The position numbers and the translations under genes were made by a program. 64,000 nucleotides of DNA from Amycolatopsis aidingensis (lineage in GTDB: Bacteria > Actinomycetota > Actinomycetes > Mycobacteriales > Pseudonocardiaceae). The first letter of the stretch is position 1. Each line of letters starts with the position of its first letter. The notes under the pieces are model-generated. The model saw nothing but the letters and a program-made list of their open reading frames with translations, searched no databases and was not told the origin of the DNA. Location of the stretch: NCBI RefSeq assembly GCF_018885265.1, contig NZ_CP076538.1:3446001-3510000 (forward strand), written 5' to 3'. Below, one piece after another: positions 16,102 to 24,332 of this stretch.

Positions 16102-17726
16102 GTCATGTGGCCTGGCCGCCGGAGTTCGCGGCCCGTTACCGCGCGGCAGGACACTGGCGCGGGCAGACCTTCGGTGCGCTGCTCAGTGCGCTGGCCGCCG
16201 CGTACGCCGAGCGCACCGCGGTGGTGGGGGAGACAGCCGGTGCGACCGTGCGCTGGAGTTTCGCCGAGCTGGACGAGCGGGCGCACCGGATCGCCGCCGG
16301 GCTGACCGATCTTGGTATCGCGGCCGGTGCGCGGGTGGTGCTGCAACTGCCGAACGTGCCGGAGTTCCTGCCGGTGGTGTTCGGTCTGTGGCGGGCGGGT
16401 GCCTGGCCGGTGTTCGCGCTGCCCGCGCACCGGCACAGCGAGCTGCGGCATTTCGCCGCCCAGAGCGAGGCAGCCGCGATCCTCACCGTCGGGTCGCACG
16501 AGCGGCACGATCACGCGGCCACCGCCCGCGCCGTCGCGGCTGAGGTGGACTCGGTCCGGCGGGTGCTGGTCGTGGGCTCAGCGGAGTTCGGCGAGCTCGC
16601 GGCCAGTGCGCCGCGCGAGCTACCCGATCCCGATCCCGGGGGCGTGGCCTTCCTGCAGCTGTCCGGCGGGAGCACCGGGCTGCCGAAGCTGATCCCGCGT
16701 ACCCACGACGACTATCTGTACAGCGTGCGGGAGAGCGCGCGGATCTGCGCCCTGCGCCCGGACAGTGTGTACCTGGCCGCGCTGCCGGTAGCGCACAACT
16801 ACCCGCTCAGCTCGCCAGGGGTGCTCGGTGCGCTGCACGCGGGCGCCGCCGCCGTGCTGGCCCCGCGCCCGGACGCGGACACCGCGTTCCGGCTGATCGA
16901 GTCCGAGCGGGTGACGATCACCGGGGTCGTCCCGCCGCTGGCCGCGGCCTGGGTGCAGGCGGCGGCGCGCACCGAGCGGGACCTTTCCAGCCTGGAGGTC
17001 CTGCTGGTCGGCGGGGCGAAATGCGGCCGTGAGCTGGCCGAGCGGATCGGGCCCGCACTGGGGTGCCGGTTGCAGCAGGTCTTCGGCATGGCGGAGGGCC
17101 TGGTCTGCTACACCCGGCTGGACGACCCGCAGGAGCTCGTGCTGGAGACCCAGGGACGTCCCATCTCGCTGGACGACGAGATCCGGGTGGTCGATCCGGA
17201 GGACCCCGCCGCGCCCTCGGACGCCGTGGTGCCACCGGGAGAGGTGGGCGCGCTGCTGACCCGCGGCCCGTACACGATCCGCGGTTACTACCGGGCCGCG
17301 GAGCACAACGCGACCGCGTTCACCGCGGACGGCTTCTACCGCACCGGGGACCTGGTGCGCCGCCGCCCCTCCGGGCACATCGAGGTGGTCGGCAGGGCGA
17401 AGGAACAGATCAACCGGGGTGGGGAGAAGGTGGCGGCCGAGGAGGTCGAGAATCACCTGATGGCCCACCCCGCGGTGCTGGACGCCGCGGTGGTGGCCGT
17501 GCCCGACGAGTATCTGGGCGAGCGGACCTGTGCCTATGTCGTGCCCAGGGCGGGGGCCGAGGTCACCGGCGCCGAGTTGCGGCGGTTCGTGCGGGAACGC
17601 GACGTCGCCTCGTTCAAGGTCCCGGACCTGATCGAGGTGGTCGGGGAGTTCCCGGTGACCGGGGTTGGCAAGACCAGCAAGCGTGAGCTACGGGTGGCGC
17701 TGGCCGCCCTCGTGCAGAAGGAGTGA
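16098..17726 (+). CDS. dhbE: 2,3-dihydroxybenzoate-AMP ligase
   Basis: A 542-aa stand-alone adenylation enzyme that activates DHB as the adenylate and loads it onto the free aryl carrier protein. The P-loop-like A3 motif is [34 protein letters not shown] is typical of aryl-acid ligases, [16 protein letters not shown] is the A5 region, and [38 protein letters not shown] covers A7-A8. GKTSKRELR gives the A10 lysine. It starts at a GTG overlapping the dhbC stop and is followed 7 bp later by the carrier protein. Confidence 0.95.
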   Translation: MSHVAWPPEFAARYRAAGHWRGQTFGALLSALAAAYAERTAVVGETAGATVRWSFAELDERAHRIAAGLTDLGIAAGARVVLQLPNVPEFLPVVFGLWRAGAWPVFALPAHRHSELRHFAAQSEAAAILTVGSHERHDHAATARAVAAEVDSVRRVLVVGSAEFGELAASAPRELPDPDPGGVAFLQLSGGSTGLPKLIPRTHDDYLYSVRESARICALRPDSVYLAALPVAHNYPLSSPGVLGALHAGAAAVLAPRPDADTAFRLIESERVTITGVVPPLAAAWVQAAARTERDLSSLEVLLVGGAKCGRELAERIGPALGCRLQQVFGMAEGLVCYTRLDDPQELVLETQGRPISLDDEIRVVDPEDPAAPSDAVVPPGEVGALLTRGPYTIRGYYRAAEHNATAFTADGFYRTGDLVRRRPSGHIEVVGRAKEQINRGGEKVAAEEVENHLMAHPAVLDAAVVAVPDEYLGERTCAYVVPRAGAEVTGAELRRFVRERDVASFKVPDLIEVVGEFPVTGVGKTSKRELRVALAALVQKE

Positions 17727-17733
17727 TGCGCCG

Positions 17734-17979
17734 ATGAACGCACCCGCACTGTCCGCGGACCGGATCCGGGCCGATGTCGCCGGCCTGCTCGGCTGCGAGC
17801 CCGCCGAGATCGACGCGAACGAGAACCTTTTCGACCGGGGCCTCGACTCGGTCCGGGTGATGTCCCTTGTGGAGCGCTGGCGGGCGGAGGGGGCCACCGG
17901 CCTGGAGTTCCCCGACCTGGCCGAGCGGCCGGAACTGGCACACTGGACCGAGATCGTCGCCGGTGGTGCGGGCAGGTGA
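17734..17979 (+). CDS. Free-standing aryl carrier protein (ArCP)
   Basis: An 81-aa acyl/aryl carrier protein. The phosphopantetheine attachment motif is FDRGLDSVRVMSL with Ser39. It corresponds to the C-terminal domain of EntB, split off here as its own gene. It should receive DHB from the ligase and present it to the first condensation domain of the NRPS at 24333. It lies 7 bp after dhbE and overlaps the reductase gene by four bases. Start 17734 has a short upstream gap and GGAG nearby. Confidence 0.93.
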   Translation: MNAPALSADRIRADVAGLLGCEPAEIDANENLFDRGLDSVRVMSLVERWRAEGATGLEFPDLAERPELAHWTEIVAGGAGR

Positions 17980-18860
17980 GCCGCGCCGACCAGCGCGACC
18001 GGCACCTGGAGCGGATCGCCGAGGTGCGGGCGGGCACCAGGGCGGAGAAGGTGCCCTACCCGATCCGGATCCGGCGCACCGAGGTGCTGCGCACCCGGAT
18101 GGTCGGGGCGGGCCTGCTGCGGGTGACCCTTGGCGGACCCGGGGTCGCCGGGTTCGAGGCCCACTCGCCGGACGAGCACGTCAAGCTGATCTTCCCGGAC
18201 GCGGATGGGACGCTGCGCCTGCCCGAGCCGAACGGGTCGATGCTGCGCTGGCCACGGCCCTCGCCCACCACCAGGGAGTACACGGTGCGCCGCTACGATC
18301 CGGCGGCCGGTGAGCTCGATATCGACGTCGCACTGCACCCCGGCGGGCTCGGCTCCGACTGGGCACAGGCGGCCCGGCCGGGCGAGGTGGTGCATGTCGC
18401 GGGTCCGCCCGGCGGGCTGATCGTTCCGCATGGCTACGACCGTTACCTGCTCGCCGGGGACATCACGGCGCTGCCCGCCATCGCCCGCTGGCTGGAGGAA
18501 CTGCCCCGCACGGCCGCGGGCTGGGCGTTCATCGAGGTCGCCGACGCCACCGAGGAGATCGAGCTGTCCGCGCCGGAGGACGTCGAGGTGCGCTGGCTGC
18601 ACCGTGGCGTGGTGCCGCCGGGCGGCGGCGACCTGCTGGAGCGTGCCGTCCGCGCGGTGACCGTGCCCGAAGGGGAGCGGGTGTACGTGTGGCTCGCCGG
18701 GGAGGCGGGCGCACTGAAGCCGTTGCGCCGCTGGATCCGGGATGAGCTGCGGCTCGGCAAGGGCGACTACGACGTCACCGGCTACTGGAAGCGGGGGGTC
18801 GCGGACTTCGACGAGGAGCATGAGGACGGACATGAGGACGGACACAGCCACGGGCACTGA
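17976..18860 (+). CDS. Siderophore-interacting protein (ferric-siderophore reductase)
   Basis: This 294-aa FAD/NAD(P)H-dependent reductase of the SIP/ViuB family is thought to release iron from imported ferric siderophores. An N-terminal FAD-binding barrel contains TREYTVRRYDP, GGLGSDWAQAARPGEVVHVAGPPGG and HGYDRYLLAGDITALPAIARWLEELP. The SIP domain follows with VYVWLAGEAGALKPLRRWIRDE and GYWKRGVADFDEEHED. The tail EHEDGHEDGHSHGH is rich in His and acidic residues and could bind metal; I do not know this tail as a family feature. The GTG start overlaps the ArCP stop. It is the last gene of the DHB transcript. Confidence 0.92.
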   Translation: MSRADQRDRHLERIAEVRAGTRAEKVPYPIRIRRTEVLRTRMVGAGLLRVTLGGPGVAGFEAHSPDEHVKLIFPDADGTLRLPEPNGSMLRWPRPSPTTREYTVRRYDPAAGELDIDVALHPGGLGSDWAQAARPGEVVHVAGPPGGLIVPHGYDRYLLAGDITALPAIARWLEELPRTAAGWAFIEVADATEEIELSAPEDVEVRWLHRGVVPPGGGDLLERAVRAVTVPEGERVYVWLAGEAGALKPLRRWIRDELRLGKGDYDVTGYWKRGVADFDEEHEDGHEDGHSHGH

Positions 18861-18879
18861 CGTGGCGACCTCTCTCGTC

Positions 18880-18898
18880 TAAGGTAAGCCTACCCTAG
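18880..18898 (+). promoter_or_regulatory. Iron box before the siderophore importer operon
   Basis: TAAGGTAAGCCTACCCTAG fits the 19-bp IdeR/DmdR consensus with a few mismatches. It stands about 36 bp before the ATG of the binding protein, the expected position for an operator overlapping the promoter. Confidence 0.85.
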
Positions 18899-18934
18899 CA
18901 ACTGCTCTGGTTTTCTGGATGTCAAGGAGTACGC

Positions 18935-19933
18935 ATGTCTTCAGGTCGATCGCTGCGCATCGCCGGGGCGATGGCGCTCGCGCTCACCCTGGCCGCGGGC
19001 TGCGGGTCGGGCGGCGCGGGCCAGGACGCCGCGGCCCAGGGCGAGACCCGGGTCTTCACCGCGGACAATGGTGAGATCACCATCCCGGCCGATCCGCAGC
19101 GCGTGGTCGCCACCGGGTACGCGGTGCCGGTGCTGATCCAGGCCGACGCGCCCCTGGTCGGGATCTCCACCTGGAAGCGCGGCGTGCCGATGATGACCGA
19201 GGAGGACAAGGCCGCCTACGACGAGCTGCCGAAGGTCGCGGGGGAGCAGGCGGCCGAGACCAACTACGAGGCGATCGCCAAGGCCGACCCCGACCTGATC
19301 GTCATCGGGGTGCCCGCGCCGGTGCTGGGCGATATCGACGTCCCGCGGCTGGAGGACATCGCGCCGGTGGTGGCGATCGGTCCCACCGTGCCCTCGGCCT
19401 GGCGCGAGCTGTCGCGGCGCCAGGCGGACGCGGCAGGCGCGCTGGAGCGGTTCGACGCCATCAAGGCCGAGTACGAGGCCAAGGCGGAGAAGCTGGCCGA
19501 GAAGTACCAGGACGTCCTGCCGCAGCTGAAGCTCGGCCACGTCGGCGAGTACGGCAAGGTCGCCAAGGGCACCTTCCAGCGCGAGTTCGACGGCTCCTGG
19601 GGTACCAACGTGGCCAACGACATCGGCGCGAGCTACTACGGCGAGGTCAAGGAGAAGGGCAAGGGCTCGCGCTCGGTCAGCGAGTACCCGTCCATCGAGG
19701 AACTGCCGACCGCCTTCGCCGAGGCCGACGCGATCACCTACTCGGTCGAGGCCGACGGCTCGGTCCCGGAGTCGGTCCAGTACGTGCTGGACTCCGAGCT
19801 ATGGAAGAACCTTCCCGCGGTCAAGGCCGGGCAGACGTACCCGATCCGCTACACCCAGGCAGCGACCTACCGGGAGGCCATGCTGACCCTGGACGCGATT
19901 GACGAGTCGTTCGCGCCGATGCTGAAGCAGTGA
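18935..19933 (+). CDS. Ferric-siderophore ABC transporter, substrate-binding lipoprotein
   Basis: A 332-aa periplasmic-binding-protein-like lipoprotein of the Fe(III)-siderophore class. A signal peptide MSSGRSLRIAGAMALALTL is followed by the lipobox LAAGC with Cys23. The core shows PQRVVATGYAVPVLIQADAPLVG, YEAIAKADPDLIVIG and the two-lobe FepB/FatB-like layout. It should capture the catecholate siderophore outside the membrane. It heads a four-gene operon with overlapping permease genes and lies directly behind an iron box. Confidence 0.93.
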   Translation: MSSGRSLRIAGAMALALTLAAGCGSGGAGQDAAAQGETRVFTADNGEITIPADPQRVVATGYAVPVLIQADAPLVGISTWKRGVPMMTEEDKAAYDELPKVAGEQAAETNYEAIAKADPDLIVIGVPAPVLGDIDVPRLEDIAPVVAIGPTVPSAWRELSRRQADAAGALERFDAIKAEYEAKAEKLAEKYQDVLPQLKLGHVGEYGKVAKGTFQREFDGSWGTNVANDIGASYYGEVKEKGKGSRSVSEYPSIEELPTAFAEADAITYSVEADGSVPESVQYVLDSELWKNLPAVKAGQTYPIRYTQAATYREAMLTLDAIDESFAPMLKQ

Positions 19934-20949
19934 CGGTCGAGCGCAGGCTACCCGGGGCGACCGGCGAGTCGCGGACGCGGATCGCGGTGCTGGTCGCCGC
20001 GCTGGTGCTGCTGCTGGTGGCGGCGGTGGCCAGCATCGGCATCGGTGCGCACACCGTCGCCCCGGCCGAGGTCCTGCGGGCCCTGTTCGCCTATGACGGG
20101 TCCGACGACCACGTCATCGTCTGGGACATCCGTGCACCCCGCGCGCTGCTGGCGATCGGGGTGGGAGCGGCGCTGGCCACCGCGGGCACGTTGATCCAGA
20201 CGTTGTCCCGCAACCCGCTCGCCGAGCCCGGCATCCTCGGGGTCACCGCGGGTGCCGGGTTCGCGATCACCGTGGGCTCCGCGCTCGGCCTGGTCGCCAG
20301 CCAGGCCGGGCAGCTGGTGGCGGCCGTGCTGGGCTCGGCACTGGCCGCGCTGCTGGTCTACTCGGTCGGCAGGCAGTCGCCGCTGCGCCTTGTGCTCACC
20401 GGGGTGGCGCTGACCGCGATCCTGACCACCGGGGTCTCCCTCGGGCTGCGGCTGATGCTGCCGGAGGTGTTCGACCAGTACCGGTTCTGGGCGGTCGGTT
20501 CGCTGGCGGGCCGGGAGCAGGCGCCGCTGACCGTGCCGCTGGTGGCGATCGGGCTCGCGCTGGTCGGCGCGCTGCTGGTGACCAGGGCGCTGAACGCGAT
20601 CGCACTCGGCGAGACGGTGGCGCACACCCTGGGTGCCAACGTGGCCAGGGTTCGCCTGATCACCCTGGTGCTGGTCACCGTGCTGGCCGGGGCGGCGACC
20701 GCGGTGGCGGGCCCGATCCTGTTTGTCGGCCTGATCGTGCCGCATCTTGCCCGGCGGCTTGCCATGGGCTCGATCCCCTGGCTGATGGTCTACACCATGA
20801 TCCTCGGCCCGATCCTGATGCTGGTGTCCGATATCGGGTCCCGGATTCTGCTGCCCACCGGTGAGGTCCCGGTCGCGATCGTGACCGCCTTCCTCGGCGG
20901 GCCGGTGCTCATCTGGGTGGTTCGGAGGTACGGGACGGTGGCGCTGTGA
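19930..20949 (+). CDS. Siderophore ABC transporter permease (FecCD family), first subunit
   Basis: A 339-aa polytopic permease of the BtuC/FecCD family. After a short basic N-terminus comes a first membrane helix (VLVAALVLLLVAAVASIGIG), then WDIRAPRALLAIGVGAALATAGTLIQTLSRNPLAEPGILGVTAGA, the region that contacts the ATPase and defines the family. GPILFVGLIVPHLARRL is the conserved loop before the last helices. The GTG start overlaps the binding-protein stop by four bases. It probably forms a heterodimeric channel with the next gene product. Confidence 0.93.
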   Translation: MTVERRLPGATGESRTRIAVLVAALVLLLVAAVASIGIGAHTVAPAEVLRALFAYDGSDDHVIVWDIRAPRALLAIGVGAALATAGTLIQTLSRNPLAEPGILGVTAGAGFAITVGSALGLVASQAGQLVAAVLGSALAALLVYSVGRQSPLRLVLTGVALTAILTTGVSLGLRLMLPEVFDQYRFWAVGSLAGREQAPLTVPLVAIGLALVGALLVTRALNAIALGETVAHTLGANVARVRLITLVLVTVLAGAATAVAGPILFVGLIVPHLARRLAMGSIPWLMVYTMILGPILMLVSDIGSRILLPTGEVPVAIVTAFLGGPVLIWVVRRYGTVAL

Positions 20950-21965
20950 CGGTCCTCGCGGTGCCCGGCACGGGCAGGTCGGTCCACCTCGAACGCCGGA
21001 CGCTGGTGCTGGTGGTGGTGCTGCTCGCCGTGATCCTGGGCCTGGGTCTGCTGGGCCTGTGCTTCGGCGCGGACTGGGCGAGCCCGGGGGAGGCGTTCGC
21101 GGCCCTTGCCGGGTACGGCGACTCGGTGGTGGTGATCAGGGACTGGCGGCTGCCGCGGGTGCTGGCCGGTGCGGTGTTCGGCGCCGCGCTGGGGGTGGCC
21201 GGGGCGATCTTCCAGAACCTCACCCGCAACCCGATGGGCAGCCCGGACGTGATCGGCCTGGACGCGGGCGCCTACACCGGAGCCCTGATCGCGCTCACCG
21301 TGCTGTCCGGCACCTCGGCACAGCTCACGCTGAGCTCCGTACTGGGCGGGCTGGTGGTCGCGGCCGTGATCTACCTGCTCTCGATGGACGGCGGACTGTC
21401 CGGGCTGCGGCTGGTCGTGATCGGGATCGCGGTGAACGCCATCCTGACCGCGTTCAACTCCTGGATCGTGCTGCGGGCCGAACTGGAGATCGCGATCGCG
21501 GCCGTGGGATGGAGCGCGGGCTCGCTGAACGGGATCGACTGGGCGAACCTCTACCTGCCGTTCACGATCATCGCCTGCCTGCTGGTGCTGATGGCGACGC
21601 AGGCGCATGCCATGCACCAGACCGGGCTGGGGGACGCCGTCGCGGCCACCACCGGGGTGCGGCTGCACCGGCTGCGCCTGCTGATGGTGGTGGTCGGTGT
21701 TGGCTGCACCGCCACGGTGACCGCGGTGGCCGGCCCGATCGTGTTCATCGCGCTGGCCGCCCCACAGATCGGCCGCAGGCTGGCCAAGGCCCCCGGCGTC
21801 CCGCTGCTGCCCGCCGCGCTGACCGGTGCGGTGTTGTTGCAGGGCGCCGACCTGACTGCCCAGATGCTGCTGGCGCCGGTCGCCCTTCCGGTCGGCGTGG
21901 TGACCACCGTGATCGGCGGGTGTTACCTGATCTGGCTGCTGACCAAGGAAGTGAGGCGGGTATGA
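20946..21965 (+). CDS. Siderophore ABC transporter permease (FecCD family), second subunit
   Basis: A second FecCD permease of identical length (339 aa). VIRDWRLPRVLAGAVFGAALGVAGAIFQNLTRNPMGSPDVIGLDAGA is the family hallmark; VAGPIVFIALAAPQIGRRLAKAPG is the C-terminal loop. The GTG start overlaps the preceding stop. Two permease genes plus one ATPase gene is the FepD/FepG/FepC arrangement. Confidence 0.93.
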   Translation: MTVLAVPGTGRSVHLERRTLVLVVVLLAVILGLGLLGLCFGADWASPGEAFAALAGYGDSVVVIRDWRLPRVLAGAVFGAALGVAGAIFQNLTRNPMGSPDVIGLDAGAYTGALIALTVLSGTSAQLTLSSVLGGLVVAAVIYLLSMDGGLSGLRLVVIGIAVNAILTAFNSWIVLRAELEIAIAAVGWSAGSLNGIDWANLYLPFTIIACLLVLMATQAHAMHQTGLGDAVAATTGVRLHRLRLLMVVVGVGCTATVTAVAGPIVFIALAAPQIGRRLAKAPGVPLLPAALTGAVLLQGADLTAQMLLAPVALPVGVVTTVIGGCYLIWLLTKEVRRV

Positions 21966-22738
21966 GCACACGCCTGACCGCACGGGAGCTCACCCTCGGC
22001 TACGGCGACCGGGTGGTCTCGACCCGGCTGAGCCTGGACATCCCGGACGGTGCCTTCACCGCCATCGTCGGCCCGAACGCCTGCGGGAAGTCGACCCTGC
22101 TGCGCGCCTTCGTCCGGCTGCTGCGGCCGGACGAGGGGCAGGTACGGCTCGACGAGCGTGCGGTTGGCGCGTACCCGCCGAAGTCGCTGGCAAGGATGCT
22201 GGGTTTCCTGCCGCAGGATCCGCTGGCCCCGGAGAACATCAGGGTGCGGCAACTGGTCGGCCGTGGCCGCTTCCCGCATCAGGCGTTGCTGTCCACCTGG
22301 TCGCCGGCGGACGAGCGGGCCGTCACCAAGGCGATGTCCGACGCTGGCGTGGCAGACCTGGCCGACCGGCCGGTGCACGAACTGTCCGGGGGCCAGCGGC
22401 AGCGTGCCTGGGTGGCGATGGTGCTGGCCCAGCAGACCCCCTACCTGCTGCTCGACGAGCCGACGTCCTTTTTGGACATCACGCACCAGTACCAGCTGCT
22501 CCGTCTGCTCGCCCGGCTGCGCGACGAGGGTCGCACGGTCATCACGGTGCTGCACGACATAAACCAGGCCTGCCGCTTCGCCGATCATGTGGTGGCGATG
22601 CGGGACGGCCGGATCGTCGCCGAGGGAACGGCTGCGGACATCGTGGACGCGGAACTGCTGAAGGAGGTCTTCGACCTGCCAAGCATCGTCGTCCCGGACC
22701 CGGTGACCGGCACCCCGATGGTCGTACCGACACTGTAG
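21962..22738 (+). CDS. Siderophore ABC transporter ATP-binding protein
   Basis: A 258-aa ATPase of the FepC type. Walker A is GPNACGKST, the Q-loop region reads LGFLPQDPLAPENIRVRQLVGRGRFPHQ, the signature is LSGGQRQR, Walker B is YLLLDEPTSFLD, and the switch histidine lies in VLHDINQACRFADHVVAMRDGRI. It overlaps the second permease gene by ATGA and completes the importer. A possible hairpin terminator follows. Confidence 0.95.
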   Translation: MSTRLTARELTLGYGDRVVSTRLSLDIPDGAFTAIVGPNACGKSTLLRAFVRLLRPDEGQVRLDERAVGAYPPKSLARMLGFLPQDPLAPENIRVRQLVGRGRFPHQALLSTWSPADERAVTKAMSDAGVADLADRPVHELSGGQRQRAWVAMVLAQQTPYLLLDEPTSFLDITHQYQLLRLLARLRDEGRTVITVLHDINQACRFADHVVAMRDGRIVAEGTAADIVDAELLKEVFDLPSIVVPDPVTGTPMVVPTL

Positions 22739-22753
22739 TGGTTCGGTTCGGCG

Positions 22754-22773
22754 CGGACACGGTCTGCTGTCCG
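22754..22773 (+). terminator. Weak hairpin after the importer operon
   Basis: CGGACA-CGGTCTGC-TGTCCG gives a 6-bp stem with an 8-nt loop, 16 bp after the ATPase stop. There is no T tract, as is common in actinomycetes. This is weak evidence. Confidence 0.35.
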
Positions 22774-22838
22774 GATCCCGTCGCGGAATGGCGAAACACC
22801 CGCTGTCGTCTGGTGCTGCCTGGTTCTATCTTCACCTC

Positions 22839-23264
22839 ATGACCGTCGTCGCGCCGATTCTGATCGGGATCCTGTACGTAGTGCTCAATTCCCTCATCCG
22901 CGTGCCGCATCGCCGCCGGTTCAACGCGATCATGGTGGCTGGTGCGGGTGCCGCGTATCTCAGTGGCGGGGGTTTCGGTGCATGGGAGTTCGTGTTCACC
23001 GCGGCGGTGACCTATTGTGCCTATCGTGGTCTGGAGTCCTGGACGTTCGTCGGTATCGCGTGGTTGCTGCACACCGGGTGGGATTTGTTACAACATCTGG
23101 ATGGGAATCCGATTATCCCGTTCGCGGAGCATTCCTCGCTCGGTTGCGCGATCTGCGATCCGGTGATCGCCGCGTGGTGCCTCACCGGCGGCCGGTCCAT
23201 CCGCGAACTCGTCCGCGGCCCGAGGTGCGCGCCCGCAGGTTCCGTCCGCAACCCGTCCGCATAG
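22839..23264 (+). CDS. DUF6010-like small membrane protein
   Basis: A 141-aa protein with several hydrophobic segments (VVAPILIGILYVVLNSLI, AIMVAGAGAAYLSGGGFGAWEFVFTAAVTYCAY). NAIMVAGAGAAYLSGGGFG, WLLHTGWDLLQHLDGNPIIPFAEHSSLGCAICDPVIAAW is a pattern I associate with the DUF6010 family, whose function is unknown. ATG 22839 was chosen over one 51 bp upstream because family members start directly at the first membrane helix. It has lower GC and different codon use (CGT, GGT, TTG) from the flanking siderophore genes, which suggests it is a later insert together with the next two genes. Confidence 0.75.
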   Translation: MTVVAPILIGILYVVLNSLIRVPHRRRFNAIMVAGAGAAYLSGGGFGAWEFVFTAAVTYCAYRGLESWTFVGIAWLLHTGWDLLQHLDGNPIIPFAEHSSLGCAICDPVIAAWCLTGGRSIRELVRGPRCAPAGSVRNPSA

Positions 23265-23303
23265 CCCGGTCGGACGTACCGGAGTCGATGGCCTGATCGT
23301 GCG

Positions 23304-23720
23304 CTACCGGCTGGTTCGGCGGATCGCCACGGACGAGGTGAGTGCGGCGACGACCCAGACGAGCGGACCGGAGAGTCCGCCGATGGGATCGACGTGGCCG
23401 GGCAGCACCATGACGATCACGAAGGCGGCGTCGATCAGGCCGAGGACGACGAGATTGAGCCAGTAGCCGAACCAGTCGTTACGCCGATTGAGGAACCAGG
23501 CGACGGCGATCGCCTGGGCGCCGAACACGGTGGCACAGACGAAAAACATCATGCTTTCCGCCTCGAGTTCACTGGCAGACAACCCGTCTGCTCCCGCGGA
23601 GCCCACCATCGAGATCCCGAGGCCGAGATGGAGCAGTCCCCACAGCAGGTAAGCGGCAGCACCGGCCAGGGCCCAGCGGGAGCGCTGCGGACCGGGGCGG
23701 ATGACAACGGTATCGTTCAC
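23304..23720 (-). CDS. Hypothetical four-helix membrane protein
   Basis: A 138-aa membrane protein with about four hydrophobic helices (WALAGAAAYLLWGLLHLGLGISMV, MMFFVCATVFGAQAIAVAWFL, YWLNLVVLGLIDAAFVIVMVL, PLVWVVAALTSSVAI). I do not recognise the family with confidence. The GTG start (MNDTVVIRP) is inside a perfect palindrome shared with the divergent MarR gene, so it is very probably repressed by that regulator. It converges with the DUF6010-like gene. Confidence 0.75.
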   Translation of the reverse strand: MNDTVVIRPGPQRSRWALAGAAAYLLWGLLHLGLGISMVGSAGADGLSASELEAESMMFFVCATVFGAQAIAVAWFLNRRNDWFGYWLNLVVLGLIDAAFVIVMVLPGHVDPIGGLSGPLVWVVAALTSSVAIRRTSR

Positions 23721-23744
23721 GACGTGAAAGATACACGTCGTGAA
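23716..23744. promoter_or_regulatory. Palindromic operator for the MarR regulator
   Basis: TTCACGACGTG (23716-23726) and CACGTCGTGAA (23734-23744) are perfect 11-bp inverted repeats around a 7-nt spacer. The size fits a MarR dimer site. Both divergent GTG codons (23720 minus and 23724 plus) lie in its left arm. Confidence 0.8.
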
Positions 23745-24212
23745 CTAACTGGCCCCGCCGGTCCTGACCAGGTAGTGGCCGAAGCGCTGACGGCAACCCG
23801 TCAGCTGCACTCGGCGACCGAGGAACTCCTCGACGCCGCGGCCGAACGCTATGGCATCAACCGCAACGACCTGCGCTGCCTGGAGATCCTCGAGCGAGAG
23901 GGACCGATGCAGCCAGGTCGGCTGGCCCAGGTCAGCGGGTTGAGTCCGGCCGCGGTCACCAAGGTCCTCGATCGTCTCGAACGGGCCGGGTACGTCATCA
24001 GGCCCGGCGCGGGTGCCGACCGGCGTGCCCGCCCGGCGCAGGTCTCGGAGCGCCACCCGCAGCGGCGCCGCGAGATATGGCAGCCGGTGATCGACGCCGC
24101 TCACACCGCCTTGGCCGGCCAGAGCCCCGAACAGGTCCGGGCGCTCACCGCTGTTCTCACCGGCCTCGCCGAAGCCAACCATCGAAGCGCCCGGTACCTG
24201 CGGCGGTGCTGA
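23724..24212 (+). CDS. MarR family transcriptional regulator
   Basis: A 162-aa winged-helix repressor. Helix 1 is QVVAEALTATRQLHSATEELLDAAAERYG, followed by LRCLEILEREGPMQPGRLAQVSGLSPAAVTKVLDRLERAGYVIRPGAGADRRARPAQVS, which is the MarR recognition helix and wing. The start is uncertain: GTG 23724 gives full length but lies in the operator, while GTG 23775 would still keep helix 1 and leave the palindrome outside the gene. It is divergent from the small membrane protein, its likely target, and its own gene is probably autoregulated. Confidence 0.88.
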   Translation: MKDTRRELTGPAGPDQVVAEALTATRQLHSATEELLDAAAERYGINRNDLRCLEILEREGPMQPGRLAQVSGLSPAAVTKVLDRLERAGYVIRPGAGADRRARPAQVSERHPQRRREIWQPVIDAAHTALAGQSPEQVRALTAVLTGLAEANHRSARYLRRC

Positions 24213-24264
24213 TCGGCAACGGCGGATCGGGGAGTAACTCACATCCGCACGTCCACCGCTCGTG

Positions 24265-24283
24265 TTAGGTTAGCCTACGTTTC
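24265..24283 (+). promoter_or_regulatory. Iron box (right half degenerate) before the NRPS
   Basis: TTAGGTTAGCCTACGTTTC keeps the left half and centre of the 19-bp iron box, but the right half departs from CTAACCTAA. It lies about 50 bp before the NRPS start. Regulation by the same repressor is likely but perhaps weaker. Confidence 0.7.
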
Positions 24284-24332
24284 CTCTCTGGGGATCGAAG
24301 GCCGAGTACTCCGATGAGTCGAGGAGCGTGAG

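Noticed and set aside
22788..22838. Upstream ATG for the DUF6010-like protein
   Set aside because: Adds 17 residues before the first membrane helix that do not fit the family; ATG 22839 is preferred.
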